A stretch of DNA of 12,720 bases from Pseudomonadota bacterium (GTDB lineage Bacteria; Pseudomonadota; Gammaproteobacteria; Xanthomonadales; Rhodanobacteraceae), in the NCBI GenBank assembly GCA_023412995.1, contig JAEZQS010000126.1:1-12720 (forward strand). Reading direction: 5' to 3'. The translations under genes and the position numbers were made by a program. Position 1 is the stretch's first letter; every line of letters starts with the position of its first letter. Positions 6,828-12,720 of the stretch are shown here, one piece after another. The notes under the pieces are model-generated. The model had not been told where the DNA came from. It worked only from the letters and a program-made list of their open reading frames with translations, and did no database searches.

Positions 6828-7508
6828 TCAGTCGTCCACATGCGCCTGCCGCGCGAGGATGGAGGAAAACTCCTCCACGAAGGTGTCGTAGCGCAGGCTG
6901 ATCCGCTCCAGCTTGGTGGAATAGCGGTTGTAGGCCCACACGGCCGGGATCGCGGCGAAGAGGCCCATGGCGGTCGCGATCAGCGCCTCGGAAATGCCCG
7001 GCGCCACCATCGCGATGGTCGCCTCCTTGACGTTGGCCAGGCCCTGGAACGCGATCATGATGCCCCACACGGTGCCGAACAGGCCGACGTAGGGACTGAT
7101 GGAACCGACGTTGGCGAGGAACTCCAGGCTCTGCTCGAGGCGGTCCACCTCGCGCGTGGCCGACACCCGCATCGCGCGCTGGGCGCCTTCCAGCAGCGCG
7201 CGCGAATCGACCCCGCGGCGCTGGCGCAGGCGTGCGAACTCGCGGAAGCCCGACTCGAAGATGGCGGCGCTGCCGCCGATGCGGTCGCCCGCGCTGGTCA
7301 GTTCCTTGAACAGGCCCGCGAGGTCCGCGCCGGACCAGAAGCGCTCCTCGAATTCATCGGCGGTGGCGTTGGCGCGGTCGAGCAGCGCCTTCTTGCGGAA
7401 GATGATGAACCACGAGGCGATCGAGAAGCCGATCAGGATCCCCAGCACCAGCTTGACCGGCAGGCTGGCGTTGAGGATCAGCGCGAGGACGTTGAGTTCC
7501 GAATTCAT
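6828..7508 (-). CDS. tolQ: Tol-Pal system protein TolQ (MotA/ExbB family)
   Basis: This inner-membrane proton-channel subunit is 226 residues (E. coli 230). Three transmembrane helices are visible: about 17-37 (LPVKLVLGILIGFSIASWFII), about 132-156 (VGSISPYVGLFGTVWGIMIAF) and about 170-193 (PGISEALIATAMGLFAAIPAV). Thr146 and Thr179 match the conserved channel threonines of E. coli TolQ (145, 178). A cytoplasmic loop lies between helices 1 and 2. The start MNSELN at ATG 7508 overlaps the ybgC stop by ATGA; the frame is open further upstream, but that stretch is ybgC out of frame. The product ends ARQAHVDD. Confidence 0.97.
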   Translation of the reverse strand: MNSELNVLALILNASLPVKLVLGILIGFSIASWFIIFRKKALLDRANATADEFEERFWSGADLAGLFKELTSAGDRIGGSAAIFESGFREFARLRQRRGVDSRALLEGAQRAMRVSATREVDRLEQSLEFLANVGSISPYVGLFGTVWGIMIAFQGLANVKEATIAMVAPGISEALIATAMGLFAAIPAVWAYNRYSTKLERISLRYDTFVEEFSSILARQAHVDD

Positions 7509-7978
7509 GTCGGGGCGATCTCTGCGAGCAGGTATCGGGGGATCGGGTGCGGGCGGAAGCGCGCCGCATCGACGCAGGCGATGCGCACCCGCGCATCGAC
7601 CAGTGGGGCGGCGCAATCGGCGCGATGCAGCGCCTGCCGCACGGTGAAGCTGGCGCCGCCGCAGGACTCCACGGCGACACTCGCATCCAGCAGGTCATCG
7701 AGCCGGGCCGGCGCGCGGAAGGCGATTTCCATCCGGTGCACCACGAAGACGATGCCGTCGGCGTCGCGCAGCTGCTGCTGGCCGACGCCGCGCGCGCGCA
7801 GCCACTCGCTGCGTGCGCGCTCGAAGTATCGCAGGTAGCCGGCATGGTAGACGACCCCGCCGGCATCGGTGTCTTCCCAGTAGACGCGGACGGACCAGGT
7901 GAATGGCCGGGAATGGGGAATGGGGAATGGGGAATGGTCAGGAGCGGCAGCCTCCTCCTGACGGTTCTCCACCGGCAT
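7505..7978 (-). CDS. ybgC: YbgC-type acyl-CoA thioesterase (4HBT hotdog) with repeat-derived N-terminus
   Basis: YbgC is a small cytoplasmic hotdog-fold thioesterase encoded at the head of tol-pal clusters. The conserved core starts at FTWSVRVYWEDTDAGGVVYH (residues 26-45 from ATG 7978), containing the family's catalytic Asp motif EDTDAGG, then YFERARSEWL. The core is 132 residues, matching E. coli YbgC (134). No ATG, GTG or TTG occurs in frame near the expected start. The available starts are ATG 8002, ATG 7978 and GTG 7972, all inside the heptad element, so the first 25 or more residues (including HSPFPIPHSR) are encoded by repeat DNA. I chose 7978 because it lies just outside the heptads and past the ruvB stop; AAGAG upstream is a weak Shine-Dalgarno. 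The end overlaps tolQ by ATGA. Start is uncertain; family is firm. Confidence 0.9.
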   Translation of the reverse strand: MPVENRQEEAAAPDHSPFPIPHSRPFTWSVRVYWEDTDAGGVVYHAGYLRYFERARSEWLRARGVGQQQLRDADGIVFVVHRMEIAFRAPARLDDLLDASVAVESCGGASFTVRQALHRADCAAPLVDARVRIACVDAARFRPHPIPRYLLAEIAPT

Positions 7979-8028
7979 CGGATCGCTCTTGCTATTCCCC
8001 ATTCCCGATTCCCGGTTCCCGGCTCTCG
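7909..8028. repeat. Element 1: inverted heptad arrays at the ruvB-ybgC junction
   Basis: Four perfect tandem GGGAATG heptads (7909-7936) face heptads ATTCCCC, ATTCCCG, ATTCCCG, GTTCCCG and a decayed GCTCTCG (7994-8028). Directly inside the left array is a perfect 8-bp inverted repeat GTCAGGAG/CTCCTGAC (7937-7944 and 7955-7962). The two arrays are complementary, so a transcript could form a long stem with the ybgC start codons in its loop region. The element overlaps the ruvB 3' end and the ybgC 5' end. Confidence 0.85.
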
Positions 8029-9044
8029 AAAAGATCCTCCACCCCCACCCGCCGTGGCGGCGCCAGGCCGAAATGGCGCCAGCACCTGGGCGTCACCATG
8101 CGGCCGCGCGCGGTGCGCACGAGGAAGCCCTGCTGGATCAGGAAGGGCTCGAGCACGTCCTCGATCGTGCCGCGTTCCTCGCCGAGGGCGGCGGCCAGCG
8201 ATTCGACGCCCACCGGGCCACCGTCGAAGTTCTCGATGATCATGGAGAGGAGACGGCGGTCGACCGCGTCGAAGCCCTCGGCATCCACCTTCAGCATGTC
8301 GAGCGCGGCGCCGGCGACAGCGGCATCGATGGTGCCGTTGGCGCGCACTTCGGCGTAGTCGCGCACGCGCCGCAGCAGGCGGTTGGCGATGCGCGGTGTG
8401 CCGCGGGCGCGGTGCGCGATCACCGCCGCGCCATCGGCGTCGCAGGCGATGTCGAGGATGCGCGCGGCGCGGCGGACGATCGCGGCCAGTTCCAGCGGGC
8501 TGTAGAACTCCAGCCGCTGCACGATGCCGAAGCGGTCGCGCAGCGGCGCGGTCAGCAGCCCCGCGCGCGTGGTCGCGCCGACCAGCGTGAAGGGCGGCAG
8601 GTCGAGCTTGATGGATCGCGCTGCCGGTCCCTCGCCGATCATGATGTCGATCTGGAAGTCTTCCAGCGCCGGGTACAGCACCTCCTCCACCAGCGGCGAC
8701 AGGCGGTGGATCTCGTCCACGAACAGCACGTCGCGCGGCTGCAGGTTGGTCAGCAGGGCGGCGAGGTCGCCCGGCCGTTCCAGCACCGGCCCCGAGGTCG
8801 CCCGCAGGTTGACCCCGAGTTCGTTCGCGATCACGTGCGACAGCGTGGTCTTGCCCAGCCCCGGCGGCCCGAAGATGAGCACGTGGTCGAGCGCCCCGCC
8901 CCGCCGCCGCGCCGCCTCGATCGCGATCCCCAGCTGCTCGCGCACGGCCGCCTGGCCGAGGTAGTCGGCCAGGCGCTGCGGCCGGATCGACGCATCGACC
9001 AGTTCGTCGTCGCGCGTCGAGGTGGCGGAGGTGAGGCGGTCCAT
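7992..9044 (-). CDS. ruvB: Holliday junction branch migration ATPase RuvB
   Basis: RuvB is the hexameric AAA+ motor that drives branch migration with RuvA. The 350-residue product has Walker A GPPGLGKT (59-66), Walker B LFVDEIHR (107-114), sensor 1 GATTR (156-160), the LRDRFG arginine-finger region (168-173), a second AAA+ subdomain with GTPRIANRLLRRVRDY (215-230), and a C-terminal winged helix ending in TARGRMVTPRCWRHFGL (311-327). Start MDRLTS at ATG 9044 fits the family; no clear Shine-Dalgarno precedes it. The natural end should be near residue 340, but the frame continues SREPGIGNGE, encoded by the heptad array, and stops at TAG 7992-7994 within it. It is separated from ruvA by kup and from kup by the second heptad element. 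Confidence 0.96.
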   Translation of the reverse strand: MDRLTSATSTRDDELVDASIRPQRLADYLGQAAVREQLGIAIEAARRRGGALDHVLIFGPPGLGKTTLSHVIANELGVNLRATSGPVLERPGDLAALLTNLQPRDVLFVDEIHRLSPLVEEVLYPALEDFQIDIMIGEGPAARSIKLDLPPFTLVGATTRAGLLTAPLRDRFGIVQRLEFYSPLELAAIVRRAARILDIACDADGAAVIAHRARGTPRIANRLLRRVRDYAEVRANGTIDAAVAGAALDMLKVDAEGFDAVDRRLLSMIIENFDGGPVGVESLAAALGEERGTIEDVLEPFLIQQGFLVRTARGRMVTPRCWRHFGLAPPRRVGVEDLFESREPGIGNGE

Positions 9045-9261
9045 GGGGTTGGCTGGGAATCGGGAATGGGGAATGGGGAATGGCTGGAGCAAAGCGGCTG
9101 CGTAGCTGAATGGATTATCGTCGCCTTTTGATGGCGCGGGGCAGCAGCCCCGGCCGTCACGAAGCGGCCATTCATGCGGCCTGTGCTTTGGCTACGTAGA
9201 TGCCGGACGCCTCATCGACTGCTCTGCCTTGCCATGCCCCATTCCCCATTCCCGGCCCGGG
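9045..9261. repeat. Element 2: nested palindromic heptad element between kup and ruvB
   Basis: Heptads GGGAATC, GGGAATG, GGGAATG, GGGAATG (9055-9082) face ATGCCCC, ATTCCCC, ATTCCCG (9234-9254), which end 7 nt before the kup stop. Inside are imperfect subterminal inverted repeats: AAAGC and TGAATGG (9091-9095, 9107-9113) against CCATTCA and GCTTT (9168-9174, 9185-9189). At the centre is the hairpin CGGGGC-AGCA-GCCCCG (9137-9152). CTACGTAG (9192-9199) is a further palindrome. A GATAAT hexamer on the minus strand (9114-9119) is -10-like, 69 nt before ruvB, but no -35 is apparent. No coding potential was seen. Confidence 0.82.
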
Positions 9262-11169
9262 TCAGATCTCCACCTGCGTCCCCAGCTCGATCAGGCGGTT
9301 GCCGGGGATCTGGAAGAAGGCGGTGGCGGGAATGGCGTTGCGCTGCATGAAGGCGAACAGCTTGTCGCGCCACAGGGCCATGCCGCGGCGGTCGCTGGCG
9401 ACGATGCTCTCGCGGCTCAGGAAGAACGTCGTGTCCATCATGTCGAACGGCAGGCCGCAGGCGTCGATGCGGGCGAGCGTCGCGGGCACGTTGGGGTCCT
9501 CGGCGAAGCCGAAGCGCAGCAGCAGGCGGTAGAAGCCGTCACCCAGGTGCCCGGCTTCCACCCGTTCCTCGTCCTCGGCGGTCGGGGTCTCCACCGTCGC
9601 CACCGTCAGGATGACGTTGCGCTCGTGCAGCACCTTGTTGTGCTTGAGGTTGTGCAGCAACGCATTCGGCACGCCGTCCTCGTTCGCGGTCATGAAGACG
9701 GCCGTGCCCGGCACCCGCAGCGGCGGGTGCGCGATGATCGAGGCGATGAAGGGCGCGAGCGCGAGCCCGGCCTGCTTCACCTCGCGCATGACCAGGTGCC
9801 GTCCGCGCCGCCAGGTGGTCATCAGGGTGAAGATCACGGCGCCCAGCACCAGCGGGAACCAGCCGCCATGCTCGACCTTGTCGGCATTGGCGGTGAGGAA
9901 GGCGAGGTCGACGCAAAGGAACAGCACGCCGGCCGCGCCGACCTTGGCGCGGCCCCAGTGCCACATGCGGCGGAACACGATCATCACCAGGATCGAATCG
10001 ATCGTCATGGTGCCGACCACGGCGATGCCGTAGGCGGCGCCGAGGTTGTCCGAGGACTGGAAGCCGACCACCACCGCCAGCGTCAGCACCAGCAGCATGC
10101 GGTTGACCCACGGCAGGTAGATCTGCCCCATCTGCTCGCGCGAGGTGTGGCGGATCTGCATGCGCGGCAGGAAGCCGAGCTGGATCGCCTCGCGGGTGAC
10201 GGAGAACGCGCCGGAAATCACCGCCTGCGAGGCGATCACGGCCGCCGCAGTGGCCAGCACCAGCAGCGGCGCCACCAGCACCTCGGGCACCATCAGGAAC
10301 AGCGGGTTCTCGGCGGCGGTGGGGCTGGTGATCAGCAACGCGCCCTGGCCGAAATAGTTGAGCACCAGCGAGGGCAGCACGAAGCCGAACCACGACCAGC
10401 GGATCGGCCGCTTGCCGAAATGCCCCATGTCAGCGTACAGCGCCTCGGCACCGGTGATGGCGAGGATGACCGAGCCGAGCGCGAAGAAGGCGGTCCAGCG
10501 GTGCTCGACGAAGAAGGCGATCGCGTAATAGGGCGAGAGCGCGCGCAGCACCGCGGGATGCTGGGCGACGTGCCAGATGCCGAGCGCGGCCAGGGTGAGG
10601 AACCACAGCACCATGATGGGCGCGAATACCGCGCCGACCTTGGCGGTGCCGCGGTTCTGCACCGCGAACAGCAGCACGATGATCACCGCCGAGATCGGCA
10701 CGATCCAGTGGTCGAGCGCGGGGGCCATGATCTCGAGGCCTTCCACCGCGCCGAGCACCGAGATCGCCGGTGTGATGACGCCGTCGCCGAAGAACAGTGC
10801 CGCACCGAACAGGCCCAGCATCACGATCCACCAGCGCGCGCGTTGGCTCGAACGCACGCTGCGCTGGGCGAGCGCGGTGAGCGCCATGATGCCGCCCTCG
10901 CCCTTGTTGTCCGCGCGCATGATGAAGCCGGCGTATTTCACCGACACCACCATCACCAGCGCCCAGAACACCAGCGACAGCACGCCGAGCACGTTGCCGA
11001 TGGTCGGTGCGGCGCCGTTGGGGCCGAACGCCTGCTTCATGGTGTAGAGCGGGCTGGTGCCGATGTCGCCATACACCACCCCGACCGCGCCCAGCAGCAG
11101 CGCGCGCATGCGCGTGGCCGGATCGCGCGCGCCGTGGGTTGCTTCCCCGCTGCCCTGCGCGAGGCTCAT
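9262..11169 (-). CDS. kup: Low-affinity potassium uptake protein Kup (Trk/KUP/HAK family)
   Basis: This proton-coupled inner-membrane K+ transporter has 635 residues, near the family norm of about 620-640. The signature GAVGVVYGDIGTSPLYTMKQ starts at residue 28, followed by about twelve hydrophobic segments, among them WWIVMLGLFGAALFFGDGVITP, a typical Kup motif. EALYADMGHFG marks the middle of the membrane domain. The last ~170 residues form the hydrophilic C-terminal domain (RVPGTAVFMT...), ending GNRLIELGTQVEI. The start ATG 11169 overlaps the ruvA stop by ATGA, so its translation is probably coupled to ruvA, and no separate promoter is visible. Its place between ruvA and ruvB has no evident functional link to recombination. 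No intrinsic terminator follows the stop, only Element 2. Confidence 0.97.
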   Translation of the reverse strand: MSLAQGSGEATHGARDPATRMRALLLGAVGVVYGDIGTSPLYTMKQAFGPNGAAPTIGNVLGVLSLVFWALVMVVSVKYAGFIMRADNKGEGGIMALTALAQRSVRSSQRARWWIVMLGLFGAALFFGDGVITPAISVLGAVEGLEIMAPALDHWIVPISAVIIVLLFAVQNRGTAKVGAVFAPIMVLWFLTLAALGIWHVAQHPAVLRALSPYYAIAFFVEHRWTAFFALGSVILAITGAEALYADMGHFGKRPIRWSWFGFVLPSLVLNYFGQGALLITSPTAAENPLFLMVPEVLVAPLLVLATAAAVIASQAVISGAFSVTREAIQLGFLPRMQIRHTSREQMGQIYLPWVNRMLLVLTLAVVVGFQSSDNLGAAYGIAVVGTMTIDSILVMIVFRRMWHWGRAKVGAAGVLFLCVDLAFLTANADKVEHGGWFPLVLGAVIFTLMTTWRRGRHLVMREVKQAGLALAPFIASIIAHPPLRVPGTAVFMTANEDGVPNALLHNLKHNKVLHERNVILTVATVETPTAEDEERVEAGHLGDGFYRLLLRFGFAEDPNVPATLARIDACGLPFDMMDTTFFLSRESIVASDRRGMALWRDKLFAFMQRNAIPATAFFQIPGNRLIELGTQVEI

Positions 11170-11750
11170 CGCAGCGCGGCCTTCAGCGCCTTGCGGATGA
11201 TGTCCTCGGCGCTGTCGCCGGCGGCGGCCGCATCGCGCACCAGGCGGGTCACTTCGGCCGGCTTGTAGCCGAGCGATTGCAGCGCGATGGTCGCTTCCGC
11301 CACGGGGTCGCCCGGCACGGCGGAACCGGGCGCGGGCGCGCCGGCAAGGCCGTCCACGCGGTCGCGCAGCTCGACGATCATCCGTTCGGCGGTCTTGCGG
11401 CCGATGCCGGGGATGCGCGTGAGCGCGGCGATGTCGCCGGCCTGCACCAGCCGCGCGAACTCGTCCACGCTGGCGCCGGAGAGCACCGCGAGCGAGGTTT
11501 TCGCGCCGACGCCCGAGACCTTCTGCAGCGCACGGAACAGGCTGCGCTCGGCTTCGTGCAGGAAGCCGTACAGCGCGACCGTGTCGTCCTTCACCGCGTA
11601 ATGCGTGCGCAGCGTCACCGGCTGGCCGACCGCGGGCAGGTCGTAGAAGGTCGACATCGGCGCTTCCAGTTCATAGCCAACGCCGCCGACGTCCACCAGG
11701 ATCCATGGCGGCTGCCGCGACACCAGCGTTCCCGCGAGGCGGCCGATCAT
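11166..11750 (-). CDS. ruvA: Holliday junction DNA-binding protein RuvA
   Basis: RuvA tetramers hold the four-way junction and load RuvB. The 194-residue product has an OB-fold domain I (1-63: MIGRLAGTLVSRQPPWILVD, GVGYELEAP) with acidic-pin residues Asp55-Asp56 (KDDTVALYGF; Glu-Asp in E. coli). Domain II follows with two helix-hairpin-helix motifs (LQKVSGVGAKTSLAVLS 75-91; LTRIPGIGRKTAERMIVEL 110-128), then a Pro/Gly/Ala linker (135-148) and the RuvB-binding domain III (about 149-194). The start ATG 11750 gives the canonical MIGR and overlaps the ruvC stop by ATGA; an ATG 15 nt upstream (11765) would add MAAAP and is less likely. Confidence 0.97.
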   Translation of the reverse strand: MIGRLAGTLVSRQPPWILVDVGGVGYELEAPMSTFYDLPAVGQPVTLRTHYAVKDDTVALYGFLHEAERSLFRALQKVSGVGAKTSLAVLSGASVDEFARLVQAGDIAALTRIPGIGRKTAERMIVELRDRVDGLAGAPAPGSAVPGDPVAEATIALQSLGYKPAEVTRLVRDAAAAGDSAEDIIRKALKAALR

Positions 11751-12325
11751 CGGCGCCGCCGCCATGCGCTGCGCGGGATGCCGAGCCGCTGCACGCTGGC
11801 GCGGGTGTGCGCATGCGCCAGGGCGATCGCCAGCGCATCGGCCGCGTCGGCCTGCAGGCGCCCGCCGAGCTGCAGCAGCAGCGCCACCATGTGCTGCACC
11901 TGCGCCTTGTCGCCGGCGCCGGTGCCGACGACGGCCTGCTTGACCTCGCGCGCCGCGTATTCGCTGAGGACGACGCCGCGCGCCACCACGGCGCAGATCG
12001 CCGCGCCGCGTGCCTGGCCGAGCTTGAGCGCCGAATCGGGGTTGCGCGAGACGAACACGCGCTCGATCGCCGCTTCCTGCGGCGCGTACTCGGCGACGAT
12101 GTCCGCCAGCCCATCGAAGATGCGCTTGAGGCGACCGGCGAAATCCCCCGCCGCCGCCACGGCGAGCGCGGCATGGAACACGTGGCGCGTCTGGCCGGCG
12201 GCATCGACGTCGATGATGCCGACGCCGGTGCAGCGGCTGCCCGGGTCGATGCCGAGGATGCGGACGGGGCCGGGGCGGGTCGCACCGGGTTCGATGAGGG
12301 GCAGGGCTGGCGTGGGCGCCGACAT
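11747..12325 (-). CDS. ruvC: Crossover junction endodeoxyribonuclease RuvC
   Basis: RuvC is the dimeric Mg2+-dependent resolvase that nicks Holliday junctions symmetrically. The four catalytic acids are present: Asp27 in RILGIDPGSRCTG, Glu88 in AAIERVF, and Asp160 and Asp163 in QADAADALAIALAH. The length is 192 residues against about 173 in E. coli; the difference is about 19 extra N-terminal residues (MSAPTPALPLIEPGATRPGP), because no nearer in-frame ATG, GTG or TTG precedes VRILGIDPGS. ATG 12325 is therefore used; its upstream GGA is a poor Shine-Dalgarno. The C-terminus IPRSAWRRRR is strongly basic. It is the first gene of the ruvC-ruvA-kup run, 67 bp after the hydrolase gene, and overlaps ruvA by ATGA. 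Confidence 0.96.
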   Translation of the reverse strand: MSAPTPALPLIEPGATRPGPVRILGIDPGSRCTGVGIIDVDAAGQTRHVFHAALAVAAAGDFAGRLKRIFDGLADIVAEYAPQEAAIERVFVSRNPDSALKLGQARGAAICAVVARGVVLSEYAAREVKQAVVGTGAGDKAQVQHMVALLLQLGGRLQADAADALAIALAHAHTRASVQRLGIPRSAWRRRR

Positions 12326-12366
12326 GGGGTTCCGATCCGGTGCGCGGGCCGCAAGCGATGGCAGGC

Positions 12367-12372
12367 AGTCTA
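12367..12372 (-). promoter_or_regulatory. Possible -10 hexamer upstream of ruvC
   Basis: TAGACT on the minus strand (context CTGATAGACTGCC) lies 41 nt before the ruvC ATG, in the only gene-free gap ahead of the ruv run. It matches TATAAT at four of six positions. No convincing -35 is spaced correctly, so this is a weak candidate. Confidence 0.22.
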
Positions 12373-12392
12373 TCAGCATGAGCTGTACCGCC

Positions 12393-12720
12393 TCAGTCGA
12401 AGCGGCCGTGGCGGAGGAACCGCGCCACGCGCGCCGCGATCTCCGGCGAGAGCAGCAGGCCGGTATGCGTGGCGTGCACGGTGCAATGCGCGGCAACGCC
12501 TTCGAGGCGCGTCTCCTCCAACGCCACGGTGCCATCGCCGGGCCCCAAGAGGCCCGGCAGCAGGCGCCCGAATCCGAGCGGCAGGTCGCCGGCGATGACG
12601 CCGACTTCGCGCGCATCCGACCATGGCCCAATGCCCTCGGCCAGTTGCCGCGCATTGCGACCCAGCAGCCAGCGCGCCTGCGGCCACGCCCGCAGCGCCC
12701 GTGCCGCCGCACTGCCGCGC
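12393..12720 (-). CDS. Alpha/beta hydrolase, C-terminal fragment (cut by window edge)
   Basis: The last 108 codons of a gene entering from the high-coordinate edge, with stop TGA at 12393-12395. The readable part runs from RGSAAARALRAWPQARWLLG through REVGVIAGDLPLGFGRLLPG (37-56), GDGTVALEETRL (61-72) and VHATHTGLLLSPEIAARVARFL (81-102), ending RHGRFD. The order 'GVIAG ... DGTVALEET ... HTGLL' matches the C-terminal half of lipase-like alpha/beta hydrolases, where the Asp of DGTV and the His of HTG complete the catalytic triad; the nucleophilic Ser lies outside the window. The substrate cannot be inferred. No start codon is available within the window. It precedes ruvC by 67 bp on the same strand. 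Confidence 0.78.
   Translation of the reverse strand, partial: RGSAAARALRAWPQARWLLGRNARQLAEGIGPWSDAREVGVIAGDLPLGFGRLLPGLLGPGDGTVALEETRLEGVAAHCTVHATHTGLLLSPEIAARVARFLRHGRFD

Noticed and set aside
9045..9092. RuvB start at TTG 9092
   Set aside because: It would add residues PFPIPHSR from heptads; MDRLTS at 9044 fits the family and is an ATG. Unlike ybgC, a normal start is available here.
7909..9254. Heptad arrays as a CRISPR array
   Set aside because: Units are 7 nt with no spacers, and no cas genes are present.
9229..11268. Plus-strand open frame of 679 codons antisense to kup
   Set aside because: Its His/Arg/Gln-rich translation resembles no protein family and mirrors the codon bias of kup on the other strand; kup is unmistakable. 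Long antisense frames are expected at this GC content.
12373..12687. Open frame of 104 codons at the high-coordinate end
   Set aside because: A different frame over the same DNA gives a recognisable alpha/beta hydrolase C-terminus; this one is Arg/Ala-rich with no family features.

Overview
The window is GC-rich chromosomal DNA in which every supportable gene lies on the minus strand. Gene content and order, high GC, and ATTCCC-type heptad repeats between genes point to the Xanthomonadaceae/Lysobacteraceae (a Lysobacter- or Luteimonas-like gammaproteobacterium). The family is inferred from gene order and protein style recalled from memory, not from a database search.

In transcription order (high to low coordinates), the window opens with the C-terminal 108 residues of an alpha/beta hydrolase (12393-12720). 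The Holliday-junction genes follow: ruvC (11747-12325), ruvA (11166-11750), the potassium transporter kup (9262-11169) and ruvB (7992-9044). ruvC-ruvA and ruvA-kup each overlap by ATGA. Next comes the Tol-Pal envelope cluster ybgC-tolQ-tolR-tolA-tolB-pal-cpoB (2470-7978), closed by queE (1745-2458) of 7-deazaguanine synthesis. After a 401-bp gene-free stretch, a MoxR ATPase (357-1343) and the start of its DUF58 partner (1-276, cut by the window edge) begin a separate cluster.

Functionally, RuvA, RuvB and RuvC migrate and cut recombination junctions. TolQ, TolR and TolA form the inner-membrane, proton-driven motor that acts through periplasmic TolB and the outer-membrane lipoprotein Pal to constrict the outer membrane at division. 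CpoB links this to peptidoglycan synthesis. Kup and QueE are housekeeping genes lodged in these clusters.

I see no new defence, secretion or biosynthetic system. The most interesting signal lies at gene boundaries. Two elements flanking ruvB (about 7909-8028 and 9055-9261) consist of tandem 7-mers (GGGAATG) facing inverted 7-mers (ATTCCCC) with a palindromic core. The first is read as protein: it appears to supply the last residues of RuvB and an N-terminal extension of YbgC. A third element (1444-1690) has the same plan but uses 9-mers. The whole set looks like a family of nested-palindrome, MITE-like or RNA-structured repeats.
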